From NCBI GenBank assembly GCA_963747005.1, contig CAVVDT010000008.1, positions 1 through 64,000 on the forward strand: 64,000 bases of DNA, written 5' to 3'. The translations under genes and the position numbers were made by a program. The notes under the pieces were generated by a model. That model saw only the letters and a list, made by a program, of their open reading frames with translations, was not told where the DNA came from and did not search any database. Within the stretch, counting starts at the first letter, position 1. The number at the start of each line of letters is the position of its first letter. The DNA is from CAVVDT01 sp963747005 (lineage in GTDB: Bacteria; Pseudomonadota; Alphaproteobacteria; Rhizobiales; Aestuariivirgaceae). Of this stretch, positions 1 to 9,644 are shown piece by piece.

Positions 1-1
1 G

Positions 2-430
2 CGCCGGCGCGCCGAGATAGCGAGTGATCAGCAACTGCAGAAAGTTCCTTCGGCCAGGACAATCGCCCGATTGATGACCACGGCCCGCGACCATTTGAGC
101 AAGGCCGATGCCGTCACCATCGCAGCCATAGAATCCAGCGTGCCAACGCTCGTCCGGGCCCGCACGCTCATCGACAGGTTCCATGCCATGATCCGCAAAA
201 AGTTCGAAGCCGATCTTGACCCATGGATCAGCGACGCAGCGTCCAGCCTGATCGCCTCCTTCGCCGCAGGCATCACAAGGGACAACGCCGCCGTACGAGC
301 CGCCATCACGCAGCCCTGGTCGAACGGCCAGACCGAAGGTCAGATCACCAAGCTCAAGCTGGTGAAACGCCAGATGTACGGCCGAGCAAAGATTGACCTT
401 CTTCAAGCCAGGCTGATCGGTGCCGCATGA
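2..430 (+). CDS. ISL3-type transposase, C-terminal part (truncated by window edge)
   Basis: The reading frame is open from the first bases of the window, so the gene starts upstream. The tail contains the run SNGQTEGQITKLKLVKRQ followed by MYGRAKIDLLQARL, which is characteristic of the end of ISL3-family DDE transposases. The earlier part (VRARTLIDRFHAMIRKK) fits the helical region ahead of it. The enzyme would cut and join DNA at the ends of its element. The family is about 400-550 residues, so only the last quarter is visible and its integrity cannot be judged. The right end of the element should lie shortly after the stop; I did not identify its terminal repeat. Confidence 0.85.
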   Translation, partial: RRRAEIASDQQLQKVPSARTIARLMTTARDHLSKADAVTIAAIESSVPTLVRARTLIDRFHAMIRKKFEADLDPWISDAASSLIASFAAGITRDNAAVRAAITQPWSNGQTEGQITKLKLVKRQMYGRAKIDLLQARLIGAA

Positions 431-571
431 TCCCACACAATCGTCATCGAGATTGCGTCAGAGCCCCCATTCAATGCTGATTGACAAACTCGGTGGAGGG
501 GACCATTGAATCCCGGCATTCGTTGCCGTGCCGCCAACAAGTGATCAAATGTAGTCGGAGGACGTGGGAAC

Positions 572-2959
572 ATGGTTCTGCATCTTGCCGCCAAGAGCGC
601 CGTCATTGAGGCCTCGGACACCAATACGAACTTTAACGCGACATCTACCGCCATCGCGGCTTTGAGCAATGGCAACTATGTCGTTGCATGGCAGGCGGAT
701 CGAACCAGCGGTTCCGAAAACGCGCTCGTCCATTTCCAGATTACCGATGGCGACGGCAATGAAATCGGCGGCGTCCATGACGTTGACGGATTGGGGCCGT
801 TTCCGGACGCCAAAGTGGATTTGCCTTCAATCGTCGGGCTTGGCGCCGATGGCAAGTTCGTCATCAGCTACCGAGACACCACAGGAATACACACCGATAG
901 CGGAGACTTCCACACATGGAAGATTCGCACAGTGCTCTTCGATGCGGATGGAAACGAACTTGCGAGCGCCACAGATCCCGACGACAGTTATTCGGCCACA
1001 TGGAGCGATGTGACCGCGCTTGACGATGGTGGCTATGTCAGCGTTTGGCGTGGGGTCGCCCTGACAGGCCTCAAGGCGGAGCAGTTTGATTCGTCCGGCA
1101 ATTCGTCCGGTGTCATTACCATTACCGCCGATGCTGTCACCGCTGCCGCTTCGGTCGGCAAAACGGCGCTTGGCTATGCCGTCGCCTACACCCGAAACGA
1201 CGGCGACAGCAACGGTGTTTTCGTCAGAATCGTGTCTGAAGGCGTGGTAGGTGCTGAAATTCCCGTCAACGCCACCACCACCGGCAATCAGTATCTGCCC
1301 GACTCAAATCACAGCGTTGCCGGTCTCACCAACGGTGGCTTTGTGGTCGTCTGGACCGATGAAAGCGCCAGCGGCGCCGATGCCAGTGGTTCGGCCATTC
1401 GCGCCCAACGATTCAATGCCACCGGAGACAAGGTCGGCAGCGAGTTCCTCGTCAATACCTCCACGGAAGGAAACCAGACGGCGCCGGAGATAACAGCCCT
1501 CGCCAACGGCGGTTTTGCCGTCGCCTGGCAAGATGGCGGTCACATCGCCGCTCAGTTGTTCGATTCGGATGGCCGCAAGGTGGGGCCCGAAAGCGTCATT
1601 GACGATGTCGGATCCGGGAATGCCGCAATTACGCAACTTGCCAACGGCGACATCGCCTTCGCCTTTACAAAAAGCGGTCAAGTCCCGATTTTCGATCGGG
1701 TTTACGCAATCGCGACCGGGCCGATCGTACAAAACGGGGACTCTGACGCGAACCATCTCGTCGGGACCTCATTTGACGATAAAATCAGAGGTCTGGACGG
1801 CAATGACACAATCGATGGCGGCAACGACGACGATATCCTCGTCGGCGGCGGAGGTAACGATGAACTTGCAGGCGGCAATGGCAACGACACATTGCAGGGG
1901 CAAGACGGCAGAGACCTTCTCATAGGAGGAGCGGGCGGCGACAGTCTTGACGGTGGCACCGGCCGCGACACTGCGAGTTACGCGGGATCCGGTTCAGGTG
2001 TGACTGTCAACCTCGTAACCGGCTCGGGTTCGGGAGGTCAGGCCGATGGCGACACCCTAGCCAGCATCGAGAACGTTATCGGCACGAGCTTCAATGACAA
2101 TCTCATCGGTAGCAGCGCAGGCAACCAGCTCGAAGGCGGCAGCGGCAGCGACACCCTGGGCGGTGGCGGCGGCAATGATACTCTGCTCGGCGGTAACGGC
2201 AACGACAACCTCATCGGCGGATCTGGACACGACAGCCTCGATGGTGGCCGCGGCAGCGACACCCTGGTCGGCGGCGGCGGTAATGATACTCTGCTCGGCG
2301 GTGACGGCAACGACAGCCTCATCGGCGGATCTGGACACGACAGCCTCGATGGTGGCCGCGGTAACGACACCGTCAGCTATGCTACTTCAAGCGCCGGAGT
2401 GAGCGTCAACCTGGACGCTGCTGGATCAGGTGGCCAGGCCGCCGGCGATTCGCTTGTGCGAATTGAAAATGTCATTGGATCTATTCACGATGACAATCTC
2501 ACCGGCAATGGCGGCAGCAACCAGCTCGTCGGTGGCAACGGCAATGATACGTTGGACGGAGCCGGCGGCAAGGATACCCTGATAGGCGGCAGCGGCGCCG
2601 ACAGCCTCGGCGGCGGTGATGGCAACGACTTGTTGATAGGCGGCAACGGCAATGACACCCTGAATGGCGGCGGTGGCAACGACAGTCTCCTGGGTGGTGC
2701 CGACTTCGATACTTTCGTGTTCGACCGCGGCTTTGGCCATGACACCATCTCCGGCTTTTCCGCCAACAACAATGAAAGGATCGATTTGTCGGCGTTCAGC
2801 GGAATAAGCGACTTCGATGACCTCGTTGCCAACCACCTGGTGGACAATGGCGGCGAAGCCATGATCTTGTTTGGCGCAAACTCAATCTTGCTCGAGGGCA
2901 TCTCGGTCAACAAAGTGGGCGATGGCCTTGCCTATTCGGCAAGCGATTTCATATTCTAA
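572..2959 (+). CDS. RTX-type calcium-binding secreted protein
   Basis: Protein of 795 residues. Residues about 25-385 hold at least five degenerate repeats of the form LxNGGFVVxWxD (for example LTNGGFVVVWTD and LANGGFAVAWQD), as in the beta-rich N-terminal half of many rhizobial RTX proteins. From about residue 394 to 720 there are many glycine-aspartate nonapeptides (GGxGxDxLx) that bind calcium and fold into beta-rolls outside the cell. There is no N-terminal signal peptide, which fits type I secretion through a C-terminal signal. No type I transporter genes are in the window. GGAGG about 10 bases upstream supports the start. The RTX part contains a 108-bp tandem duplication. Function beyond calcium binding and export is not predictable. 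Confidence 0.88.
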   Translation: MVLHLAAKSAVIEASDTNTNFNATSTAIAALSNGNYVVAWQADRTSGSENALVHFQITDGDGNEIGGVHDVDGLGPFPDAKVDLPSIVGLGADGKFVISYRDTTGIHTDSGDFHTWKIRTVLFDADGNELASATDPDDSYSATWSDVTALDDGGYVSVWRGVALTGLKAEQFDSSGNSSGVITITADAVTAAASVGKTALGYAVAYTRNDGDSNGVFVRIVSEGVVGAEIPVNATTTGNQYLPDSNHSVAGLTNGGFVVVWTDESASGADASGSAIRAQRFNATGDKVGSEFLVNTSTEGNQTAPEITALANGGFAVAWQDGGHIAAQLFDSDGRKVGPESVIDDVGSGNAAITQLANGDIAFAFTKSGQVPIFDRVYAIATGPIVQNGDSDANHLVGTSFDDKIRGLDGNDTIDGGNDDDILVGGGGNDELAGGNGNDTLQGQDGRDLLIGGAGGDSLDGGTGRDTASYAGSGSGVTVNLVTGSGSGGQADGDTLASIENVIGTSFNDNLIGSSAGNQLEGGSGSDTLGGGGGNDTLLGGNGNDNLIGGSGHDSLDGGRGSDTLVGGGGNDTLLGGDGNDSLIGGSGHDSLDGGRGNDTVSYATSSAGVSVNLDAAGSGGQAAGDSLVRIENVIGSIHDDNLTGNGGSNQLVGGNGNDTLDGAGGKDTLIGGSGADSLGGGDGNDLLIGGNGNDTLNGGGGNDSLLGGADFDTFVFDRGFGHDTISGFSANNNERIDLSAFSGISDFDDLVANHLVDNGGEAMILFGANSILLEGISVNKVGDGLAYSASDFIF
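2177..2365 (+). repeat. 108-bp tandem duplication inside the RTX gene
   Basis: The stretch starting GATACTCTGCTCGGCGG at 2177 recurs at 2285 with few changes through the GGTGGCCGCGG segment near 2365. The period is 108 bp, or 36 residues (four nonapeptides), so the reading frame is kept. This is a recent unit duplication of the beta-roll. Confidence 0.85.
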
Positions 2960-3089
2960 TGCATCGCGCATAGTCGCCAGCCCCCCAATAGGTGGTCCGG
3001 TTGGAATGGTAGTGCATGACAGGCTTGCTCTGAGACCGAAGTTTGGACCGCTGGAGGCCGGAGTTTTCCGGCTGCGATCACGGTGACGG

Positions 3090-3250
3090 CTGGCCGACCA
3101 GGCTTTTCCTGAAAGTGACTACGCCGCACTCGCCAAGATCGGCGTGTTGACGGGCTCGGTGCTCGCCGCCGTTTTGGGCGCCGCAATCATCATGACGAAC
3201 CCCTCATCCGCTTCGAGGGCAATATTGATACGCCCTGATTGAACCCTGTC
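3090..3250 (+). pseudogene. Orphan 3' end of a nhaA gene
   Basis: The sequence from CTGGCCGACCAGGCT onward closely matches the last 150 or so bases of the nhaA gene near 63.35-63.51 kb, including the stop codon region (TGA at 3239-3241). Read in frame it encodes ADQAFPESDYAALAKIGVLT and a hydrophobic tail ending in a proline-aspartate. This copy has four Ts in the GCTTTTCC run where the 63-kb copy has three, so it keeps the frame that the larger gene has lost. Upstream of 3090 the similarity stops. No start or promoter is present; it is a remnant. Confidence 0.85.
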
Positions 3251-3512
3251 CAGCCCGATCGTGCGGGGACAACGGACCCGGATATGCACGGGAGTTGATC
3301 CCATGATGTATACCGCGTCCCTGAAAGGCTGAGCCGGCACATAAAACATCAGAATTCCACTGGACTTGTCAGGCAAACAGAGCATGCATGGAGGGGCGGC
3401 CGACAGGGCGAAACCCGCCCCACTGCCACGGAACCTCTGCAGCCCGCCATGTTGCGGGCCTTCGGTGGTGCGAGCATCGGAATGGCCGATGCCGCATCTG
3501 AAGGAGACAGAG
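3251..3512. other. Intergenic region before the recombinase trio
   Basis: No convincing gene is seen. A short GC hairpin (GCCCGC/GCGGGC, near 3450) lies upstream of the DUF3489 gene. This is the likely promoter and leader region of the following three-gene unit and may include one end of that element. Confidence 0.4.
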
Positions 3513-3803
3513 ATGACCATCGTGATGCAGAATCCCGAAGCTGACACGGCAAAGTCGCCGACAAAGACAAACCGCGCATCGACAAAAGAAGAAACCAAGA
3601 CCGAACTGATCCTGAGGCTCCTGCGCCGCAAGGCGGGGGCGAGCCTGCCGGAGATGCAGGAACGCACGGGCTGGCAGGCCCATAGTGTTCGGGGGTTCCT
3701 GTCCGGCACCGTGAAACGCAAGCTTGGCCTCACGGTCGAGACGGTGCCGGATGCAAAGGGTGGGCGCCGGTACCGGATTGCGGCCGTCGAGGCGGCATCA
3801 TGA
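3513..3803 (+). CDS. DUF3489 domain-containing small protein
   Basis: Protein of 96 residues. The start at 3513 is preceded by AAGGAG at 3501, and it is preferred to the longer in-frame opening at 3366. The C-terminal 60 residues (LILRLLRRKAGASLPEMQ, then a GWQAHSVRGFLSGTVKRKLG segment) form a winged-helix-like DUF3489 domain, seen in alphaproteobacterial elements directly upstream of DUF2924 and large serine recombinase genes. Its stop overlaps the next start in an ATGA junction, so the three genes are probably translated together. A DNA-binding accessory or regulatory role in recombination is inferred from fold and context only. Confidence 0.82.
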   Translation: MTIVMQNPEADTAKSPTKTNRASTKEETKTELILRLLRRKAGASLPEMQERTGWQAHSVRGFLSGTVKRKLGLTVETVPDAKGGRRYRIAAVEAAS

Positions 3804-4237
3804 CCCGCTCCCCCAGGACCATGGCTGAGGTCGAGGCGCGGATCGAGGAGATGCGGACGTTGCCAAGACACGAGCTGGAGACGTCATGGATCCGCATTCA
3901 TGGCTGCAATCCACCCAAGGGGGTCAAGCGTCGCTTTCTGGAACGCGCGATCGCCTACCACCTGCAGACCAGGGTCTTTGGTGGTCTGCGACCCTGCGTT
4001 CGCAAGGCGCTCTTGGAGGTGCTGGCCGGTCAACGGAACGTGGGCGGTGAGAGCTCGGCGATGTCATCCCTTCGTCCCGGTTCGCGCCTGGTCAGGGAGT
4101 GGAATGGCCACAGCCATCATGTCCAGGTCCTCGATAACGGCTTTGCCTTCAAGGGAAAGGTCTACCACTCCCTCTCCGCCATAGCCCGTGAGATCACCGG
4201 CGCGCACTGGTCGGGGCCGAGGTTTTTCGGGACATGA
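3800..4237 (+). CDS. DUF2924 domain-containing protein
   Basis: Protein of 145 residues, sharing ATGA overlaps with the genes on both sides. It shows the DUF2924 pattern: an N-terminal helical part (EARIEEMRTLPRHELET), a central arginine-rich segment, and a C-terminal part with GSRLVREWNGHSHHVQVLD and YHSLSAIAREITGAHWSGP. The last part resembles the small DNA-binding fold in which a gene product reads a target next to a recombinase. The biochemical role is not established. Its fixed position between DUF3489 and the recombinase implies an accessory function. Confidence 0.88.
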   Translation: MTRSPRTMAEVEARIEEMRTLPRHELETSWIRIHGCNPPKGVKRRFLERAIAYHLQTRVFGGLRPCVRKALLEVLAGQRNVGGESSAMSSLRPGSRLVREWNGHSHHVQVLDNGFAFKGKVYHSLSAIAREITGAHWSGPRFFGT

Positions 4238-5952
4238 CCATCCTGCGCTGCGCCATCTACACCCGCAAGTCCACCGAAGAAGGGCTAGAGCAGGACTTCA
4301 ACTCCCTCGATGCCCAGCGAGAAGCCTGCGAGGCCTTCATCGCCTCGCAGGCCGGTCTGGGATGGAAGGTCCTGAAGGAACGCTATGACGATGGCGGCAT
4401 CAGCGGCGGGACAATGGAGCGTCCGGCCCTGATGCGACTGCTGGAACATGTCGCTGCCGGCAGGGTCGATGTGGTGCTGGTCTACAAGATCGATCGCCTC
4501 ACCCGTTCGCTCACCGACTTCTCCAGGATCGTCGAGGTATTTGACAAGCGTGAAGTCTCCTTCGTATCGGTGACCCAGCAGTTCAACACCACGACCTCCA
4601 TGGGCCGATTGACTCTCAATGTGCTGTTGTCCTTTGCCCAATTCGAGCGGGAAGTGACGGCCGAACGCATCAGGGACAAGATCGCTGCCTCGAAGAGGAA
4701 GGGCATGTGGATGGGCGGCCCGGTGCCGCTGGGCTATTTACTGCGGGACAAGAAGCTGTTGGTTGATGGAGAAGAAGCCCAGACGATACGCTGGCTTTTC
4801 GAGCACTATCTCGAACTCGGCAGTGTTCCGCGTCTCAAGCGACTGGCAGATCGTACCGGGGTGATCTCGAAAATCCGCGTCCGGCCGGATGGTAGCAAGG
4901 CTGGCGGACGGCCGTTGTCCAGAGGCAATCTCTACCTGATCCTGCGCAATCCGCTCTACGCTGGCCTGGTCGGCCATAAGGATGAGCTACATGCAGGGCA
5001 GCATGAGGGCATCATCGACAGGGCGATGTGGGATGCGGTCCAGACGGGATTGGACAGCAATGGCAGGTACAAGGGGCGAGGCAATGGTGACGGGGCCGCG
5101 GCGTTACTTTCCGGCCTTCTGTTCGATACGCAAGGGGATCGATTGACCCCGACGCATGCCGTGAAGCGCGGCGTAAAATATCGCTACTATGTGTCCAATC
5201 GATTGCTGAAGGGCGAAGGCAACGATGGCGAGGGCATCCGGCTGCCGGCCGACAAGGTGGAAACGGTAGTCGTCGAAGGATTGCGGTGCTGGCTCCTGGA
5301 TCCGATGCGGGTGCTCCAGGAGATCGCAAGTCCGCAGGCAACTGTCGAGGATCAGCGACAGATCATTGCGAGGGCCGCCGATCTGGCACGGCACTACGCC
5401 CTTCCAAAGAACGGCGCCTCATCGCAGGCGCCGCTGATAGATCGATTGATCGGGAAAGCCACTATCCATGGCGATCGCATCGCCCTGACTTTGCATCGAC
5501 CAGGACTTGTCGCCGCACTTGGTTGCGCGAGCAAGGAGGGGCCCGCACAGGACGTAGGTGAATACCTGGACAATCGCCCCGCCCTCGCTCTCGACATCCC
5601 GCTGATGCTGAGCCGGCGGGGGAAATCGGCACGTCTGATCCTGAATGATGCCGACGCCGGCAACGCCAAAGTCAACACGACCCTGATCAGGCTGATTGCG
5701 ACTGCACACCGGCGGTTCGCTGCACTGGCTGCTGGCGAAGCGCCCTCCACCGGCGCACTGGCAAAGCGAGAGGCCACCGACCCCTCCGAGCTCAGTCGGA
5801 CGATTCAGCTTGCTTTGCTCGCACCGGATATTGTCGAGAAAATACTGCTCGGCCAGCAGCCCGTCGACCTGACCGCAACCAGGCTGAAGAAACTGCGCGA
5901 TCTCCCACTTAGCTGGCCCGAACAGCGCAAACTGCTCGGTTTTGCGGCCTGA
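4234..5952 (+). CDS. Large serine recombinase
   Basis: Protein of 572 residues. The N-terminal resolvase domain (about 1-150) contains YTRKSTEEG with the nucleophilic serine at position 13, and the arginine-bearing segment YKIDRLTRSLTDF. A recombinase DNA-binding domain follows (about 165-270, with GGRPLSRGNLYLILRNPLYAG), then a long C-terminal part. I see no clear CxxC zinc ribbon in the 290-340 region, where many large serine recombinases have one. The enzyme should catalyse site-specific integration or excision. It starts inside the stop of the DUF2924 gene (ATGA). The 3' end of a tRNA-Ala gene lies 200 bp downstream, facing it. Confidence 0.93.
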   Translation: MTILRCAIYTRKSTEEGLEQDFNSLDAQREACEAFIASQAGLGWKVLKERYDDGGISGGTMERPALMRLLEHVAAGRVDVVLVYKIDRLTRSLTDFSRIVEVFDKREVSFVSVTQQFNTTTSMGRLTLNVLLSFAQFEREVTAERIRDKIAASKRKGMWMGGPVPLGYLLRDKKLLVDGEEAQTIRWLFEHYLELGSVPRLKRLADRTGVISKIRVRPDGSKAGGRPLSRGNLYLILRNPLYAGLVGHKDELHAGQHEGIIDRAMWDAVQTGLDSNGRYKGRGNGDGAAALLSGLLFDTQGDRLTPTHAVKRGVKYRYYVSNRLLKGEGNDGEGIRLPADKVETVVVEGLRCWLLDPMRVLQEIASPQATVEDQRQIIARAADLARHYALPKNGASSQAPLIDRLIGKATIHGDRIALTLHRPGLVAALGCASKEGPAQDVGEYLDNRPALALDIPLMLSRRGKSARLILNDADAGNAKVNTTLIRLIATAHRRFAALAAGEAPSTGALAKREATDPSELSRTIQLALLAPDIVEKILLGQQPVDLTATRLKKLRDLPLSWPEQRKLLGFAA

Positions 5953-6152
5953 TTGCCCGCACCGCGCCGATCCATTCCCCCAAACTTCTGGCTCCCGAAA
6001 GTGGCCAACAGAGACCAATCGGAGAATTGCGGCCGAAAACGCAGTATGATGCGTCTCTCTATCCCGGAGACGCGACATGACTGCCGCTAAGCTTCTGAAA
6101 TGAGGGCGTTATCTAGAGCACCCGAATTATGGGCGCATTATGAGGGACTGGA

Positions 6153-6228
6153 TGGTGGAGCAGAGGGGGATCGAACCCCTGACCTCAGCATTGCGAACGC
6201 TGCGCTCTCCCAACTGAGCTACTGCCCC
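6153..6228 (-). tRNA. tRNA-Ala (anticodon CGC)
   Basis: Read on the minus strand, a 76-nt cloverleaf can be drawn: acceptor GGGGCAG pairing with CTGCTCC including the G3-U70 wobble that identifies alanine tRNAs, D arm AGCTCAGTTGGGAGAGC, anticodon loop TTCGCAA with anticodon CGC, T arm GGTTCGATCC, and an encoded CCA end. It reads alanine codon GCG. Its 3' end points toward the serine recombinase gene. Confidence 0.96.
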
Positions 6229-6406
6229 TTGAAAGCGATGGGAACGGACCGCCGGCAACAGGCCCTTTCGAGGCCGGCCGCCGCAAGTCGGAGCGTATCT
6301 AGTCGCTGGCCCGGTGCGGTGTCAAGCGCGGCTGCTTGCACCATGCGGGCGGTGCGGCTAAACCATGCAGCCAGTCGCAAAAAAGAGCCAGCAGGATCAA
6401 AGGCGG

Positions 6407-6694
6407 ATGAACCCGTTTATCAATCTCATCATCACCATCATCAACATCTATATCTGGATCGTCATCGCCATGGTGGTGATGAGCTGGCTGGTCGGCTTCA
6501 ACGTCGTCAACATGCAAAACGACTTCGTGCGCCAGATCCGCTATGCCCTCTACCGCCTGACCGAGCCGCTGCTGGGTCCCATCCGGCGCGTGCTGCCCGA
6601 TCTGGGCGGTCTCGATATTTCCCCCATGGTGCTGCTGCTGGGGCTTTATTTCCTGCAGCAACTGATCGTCTATTACGTCCCGAGATTCTTCTAG
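6407..6694 (+). CDS. YggT family integral membrane protein
   Basis: Protein of 95 residues with two hydrophobic segments: one near the N-terminus (LIITIINIYIWIVIAMVVMS) and one near the C-terminus (ISPMVLLLGLYFLQQLIVYY). Between them is the family hallmark RLTEPLLGPIRRVLPDLGGLD. The start at 6407 gives the usual MNPF opening; an upstream ATG at 6365 is in frame but would add a charged extension. YggT proteins are conserved in bacteria, with links to cell-shape and osmotic homeostasis reported but no settled function. It sits 11 bp before a DUF167 gene, the usual arrangement. Confidence 0.92.
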   Translation: MNPFINLIITIINIYIWIVIAMVVMSWLVGFNVVNMQNDFVRQIRYALYRLTEPLLGPIRRVLPDLGGLDISPMVLLLGLYFLQQLIVYYVPRFF

Positions 6695-6705
6695 AGGGTG
6701 CGGTC

Positions 6706-7020
6706 TTGCGTCCGTGGATGCCTTCCGCTGCCGGCGTGACGGTGAGGGTGCGCGCGCAACCCGGCGCCGGGCGCAGCGAGATCGCCGGGCTCGAAACCCG
6801 CGCCCGGGGAGAAGTGTCGCTGAAGGTGCGTGTCAGGGCGCAGGCGGAAAAGGGCAAGGCCAACCAGGCTGTTATCGAGACCCTGGCCAAGGCGCTCGGC
6901 CTGGCGCGTTCACGCCTCAGCCTCAAGCAGGGGGCAACGGCCCGCACCAAGCTCGTCGCCATAGAGGGCGACCCGGAGGAACTGGCGGCTGCGCTCGCGC
7001 GGCTGGTGGATGAAACCTGA
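6706..7020 (+). CDS. DUF167 (YggU) family protein
   Basis: About 104 residues containing the compact DUF167 fold: RVRAQPGAGRSEIAGL, then the conserved VRVRAQAEKGKANQAVIETL segment and SLKQGATARTKLVAIEG. The start is taken as TTG at 6706 because family members open a few residues before the PWM/PWR motif; ATG at 6718 is the alternative. It lies directly downstream of yggT and 32 bp upstream of folD, so the three are probably cotranscribed. The biochemical function of the family is unknown. Confidence 0.88.
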   Translation: MRPWMPSAAGVTVRVRAQPGAGRSEIAGLETRARGEVSLKVRVRAQAEKGKANQAVIETLAKALGLARSRLSLKQGATARTKLVAIEGDPEELAAALARLVDET

Positions 7021-7052
7021 TCGGTAACCAAGAAAGCAAAGAAGAGGACAAG

Positions 7053-7937
<885 letters not shown>

Positions 7938-7944
7938 AGGACCG

Positions 7945-8469
7945 CTATTTCGCGCGCTCGATCGCCTCGACGATGAGGCGGCGGGCTTCGGCGGCATCGC
8001 CCCAGCCCACCACCTTCACCCACTTGCCGCCTTCAAGGTCCTTGTAGTGGGCAAAAAAGTGCTCGATCTGCTGGCGGGTGATCTCCGGCACGTCGGTGAG
8101 GTCGTGGACGTTCTCGTAGCGTCGCGAGATGCGCGAGGACGGCACGCCGATGATCTTTTCATCGCCACCCTTTTCGTCGGTCATCTTGAAAACACCGACC
8201 GGCTTCACCGCCATGACGGCGCCGGGGATGATGGGGCGCTGGTTGGCAACCAGCACGTCCACCGGATCGCCATCCTCCGACAGGGTGTGGGGGATGAAGC
8301 CGTAGTTGCCAGGATAGCGCATGGCGGTATAGAGGAAGCGGTCGACCACCATGGTACCGGCGGCCTTGTCCATTTCGTATTTCACCGGCTCGCCGCCATG
8401 CGGCACCTCGATCACCACATTCACCTCGTCGGGCGGGTTGAAACCGATGGAAATGGCATCGAGACGCAT
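7945..8469 (-). CDS. ppa: Inorganic pyrophosphatase (family I)
   Basis: Protein of 174 residues starting MRLDAISIGFNPP at 8469; the much longer open frame upstream is not coding. The active-site motif DGDPVDVLV (D-x-DPxD) is present, as are the PGNYGFIPHTLSED segment and the ending HYKDLEGGKWVKVVGWG typical of the enzyme. It hydrolyses pyrophosphate to two phosphates and pulls biosynthetic reactions forward. Family I enzymes use magnesium and form hexamers. It is convergent with folD. Confidence 0.97.
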   Translation of the reverse strand: MRLDAISIGFNPPDEVNVVIEVPHGGEPVKYEMDKAAGTMVVDRFLYTAMRYPGNYGFIPHTLSEDGDPVDVLVANQRPIIPGAVMAVKPVGVFKMTDEKGGDEKIIGVPSSRISRRYENVHDLTDVPEITRQQIEHFFAHYKDLEGGKWVKVVGWGDAAEARRLIVEAIERAK

Positions 8470-8598
8470 GGGCGGCCTCCGTTCTGCGATGGTTCGAGGA
8501 ATATTGCAGCGCAACATGACGCAAGCGGGCGTCGGGCGCAATGCCGCCAAAGTCGACCGGAGGTTGACCCTGACGGAATGTTTGGGCAGCATCGGGCG

Positions 8599-9177
8599 AT
8601 GAAACACCACCTCATCGCCGCCCTCATCGCGCTTGCCGCTTCCGCCCAGCCCATCATGGCGCAGCCGCAGAGTGCCTATACCGACCTGGTGCTCGAGCGC
8701 TGCCGGACGGTGGAAACCTTCTCGGAAGGCGGGGGCGCGCGGCTCGCCTGCCGCGGCTATCGCGGTATCGACGTGGCGGTCACCGAGGGCGACCTGAGGA
8801 TGTATGTGAGCTACGGCCGCAATGCCGCCAACAGTTGCGCCGCGCTGCAGACCTTCGGGCCGTTCAATTCCCTCGGGCCCAAGATCGAATGGCGGATGGG
8901 CAACGGACGGCCCTATGCCACCATCCTGCGCTGGTATCTCGACAAGGGCGACGGCAGCGGGCGCAAGAGCTGGCTGGTGGTGACCAATCTCGATGGCGCC
9001 AACAGCTGCCATATGGCCTATGTCGAAGGGGCGGTGCCCAACGCCAACCAGCGCGCCCGCGAGGCGGCCGATCTCTATGCACGCGGCTTCAACTGCGCCG
9101 CCGACAGGCCGGTGGTGATCATGCGGACGGACAGCAAGGTGACGGACTTCGACACGGCCCCGTGCCAGAAGGACTAG
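8599..9177 (+). CDS. Hypothetical exported protein
   Basis: Protein of 192 residues beginning with a signal peptide (MKHHLIAALIALAASAQPIMA, cleavage likely after the last Ala). The mature part has paired cysteines (LERCRTVE, RLACRGYRG, NSCAALQ, NSCHMAY, FNCAADR, APCQKD) that could form disulfides in the periplasm. A segment GPKIEWRMGNGRPYATILRWYL suggests a beta-rich domain. I do not recognise a named family. It is divergent from ppa with 129 bp between the starts. The start at 8599 is chosen because it places the signal peptide at the N-terminus. Confidence 0.8.
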   Translation: MKHHLIAALIALAASAQPIMAQPQSAYTDLVLERCRTVETFSEGGGARLACRGYRGIDVAVTEGDLRMYVSYGRNAANSCAALQTFGPFNSLGPKIEWRMGNGRPYATILRWYLDKGDGSGRKSWLVVTNLDGANSCHMAYVEGAVPNANQRAREAADLYARGFNCAADRPVVIMRTDSKVTDFDTAPCQKD

Positions 9178-9644
9178 CAAAGCCCGCCGTTGTCGTCATG
9201 CCGGAATCCACGTTGACGTAGATATTCCATATGATTCAATTATTTAGATGAAGAGATGCGGATTTGGTACCGTGGATAGTACCGACAATTGATTTCAGTT
9301 ATTTATAGGCCAACCGACTCGTCCAAAAAGGGCCGAACGACGAAGCTCCAGGCGATGCCGGTGCTGATCCAGCGCACGCAATTGGTCGCCGTCGAGTTGC
9401 CGCTGACCTCGTCGCGCGACCTGGTGCGGAAAAGCTGACCGGCTCCGGCCTCGATTCGCCCGGAAGCAGTTCCCTCCCGGTTTGCGGCGAAGAGGTCCAT
9501 CGGAGGCACTGACTGCGATCGCCAAGCAGGTGAAAGGGACAGAGCCTTAAGCCTTCGCTATCCTGCATTCCGGGACGGACTCGCGATGACGGGAAATTGT
9601 AGGTATTGTCGATCTACAACCGACCGAATTGATGCTGGGGAAAC
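9178..9644. other. Intergenic region upstream of the putative defence operon
   Basis: No convincing gene. The first 120 bp are AT-richer than the surroundings (9220-9310) and could hold a promoter. Sequences CGTCATGCCGGAATCC (about 9195) and ATTCCGGGACGGACTCGC (about 9568) are an inverted pair of the REP-like intergenic type found in rhizobia. A minus-strand ORF at 9303-9509 lacks a ribosome binding site and is not called. The downstream gene starts after GGGG at about 9637. Confidence 0.4.

Noticed and set aside
3119..3871. 250-codon minus-strand ORF
   Set aside because: It is antisense to the nhaA fragment and the DUF3489 gene, has no ribosome site, and its end mirrors the nhaA tail on the wrong strand.
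9303..9509. 68-codon minus-strand ORF in the region before the defence operon
   Set aside because: The composition looks protein-like, but no ribosome binding site and no recognisable family support it.
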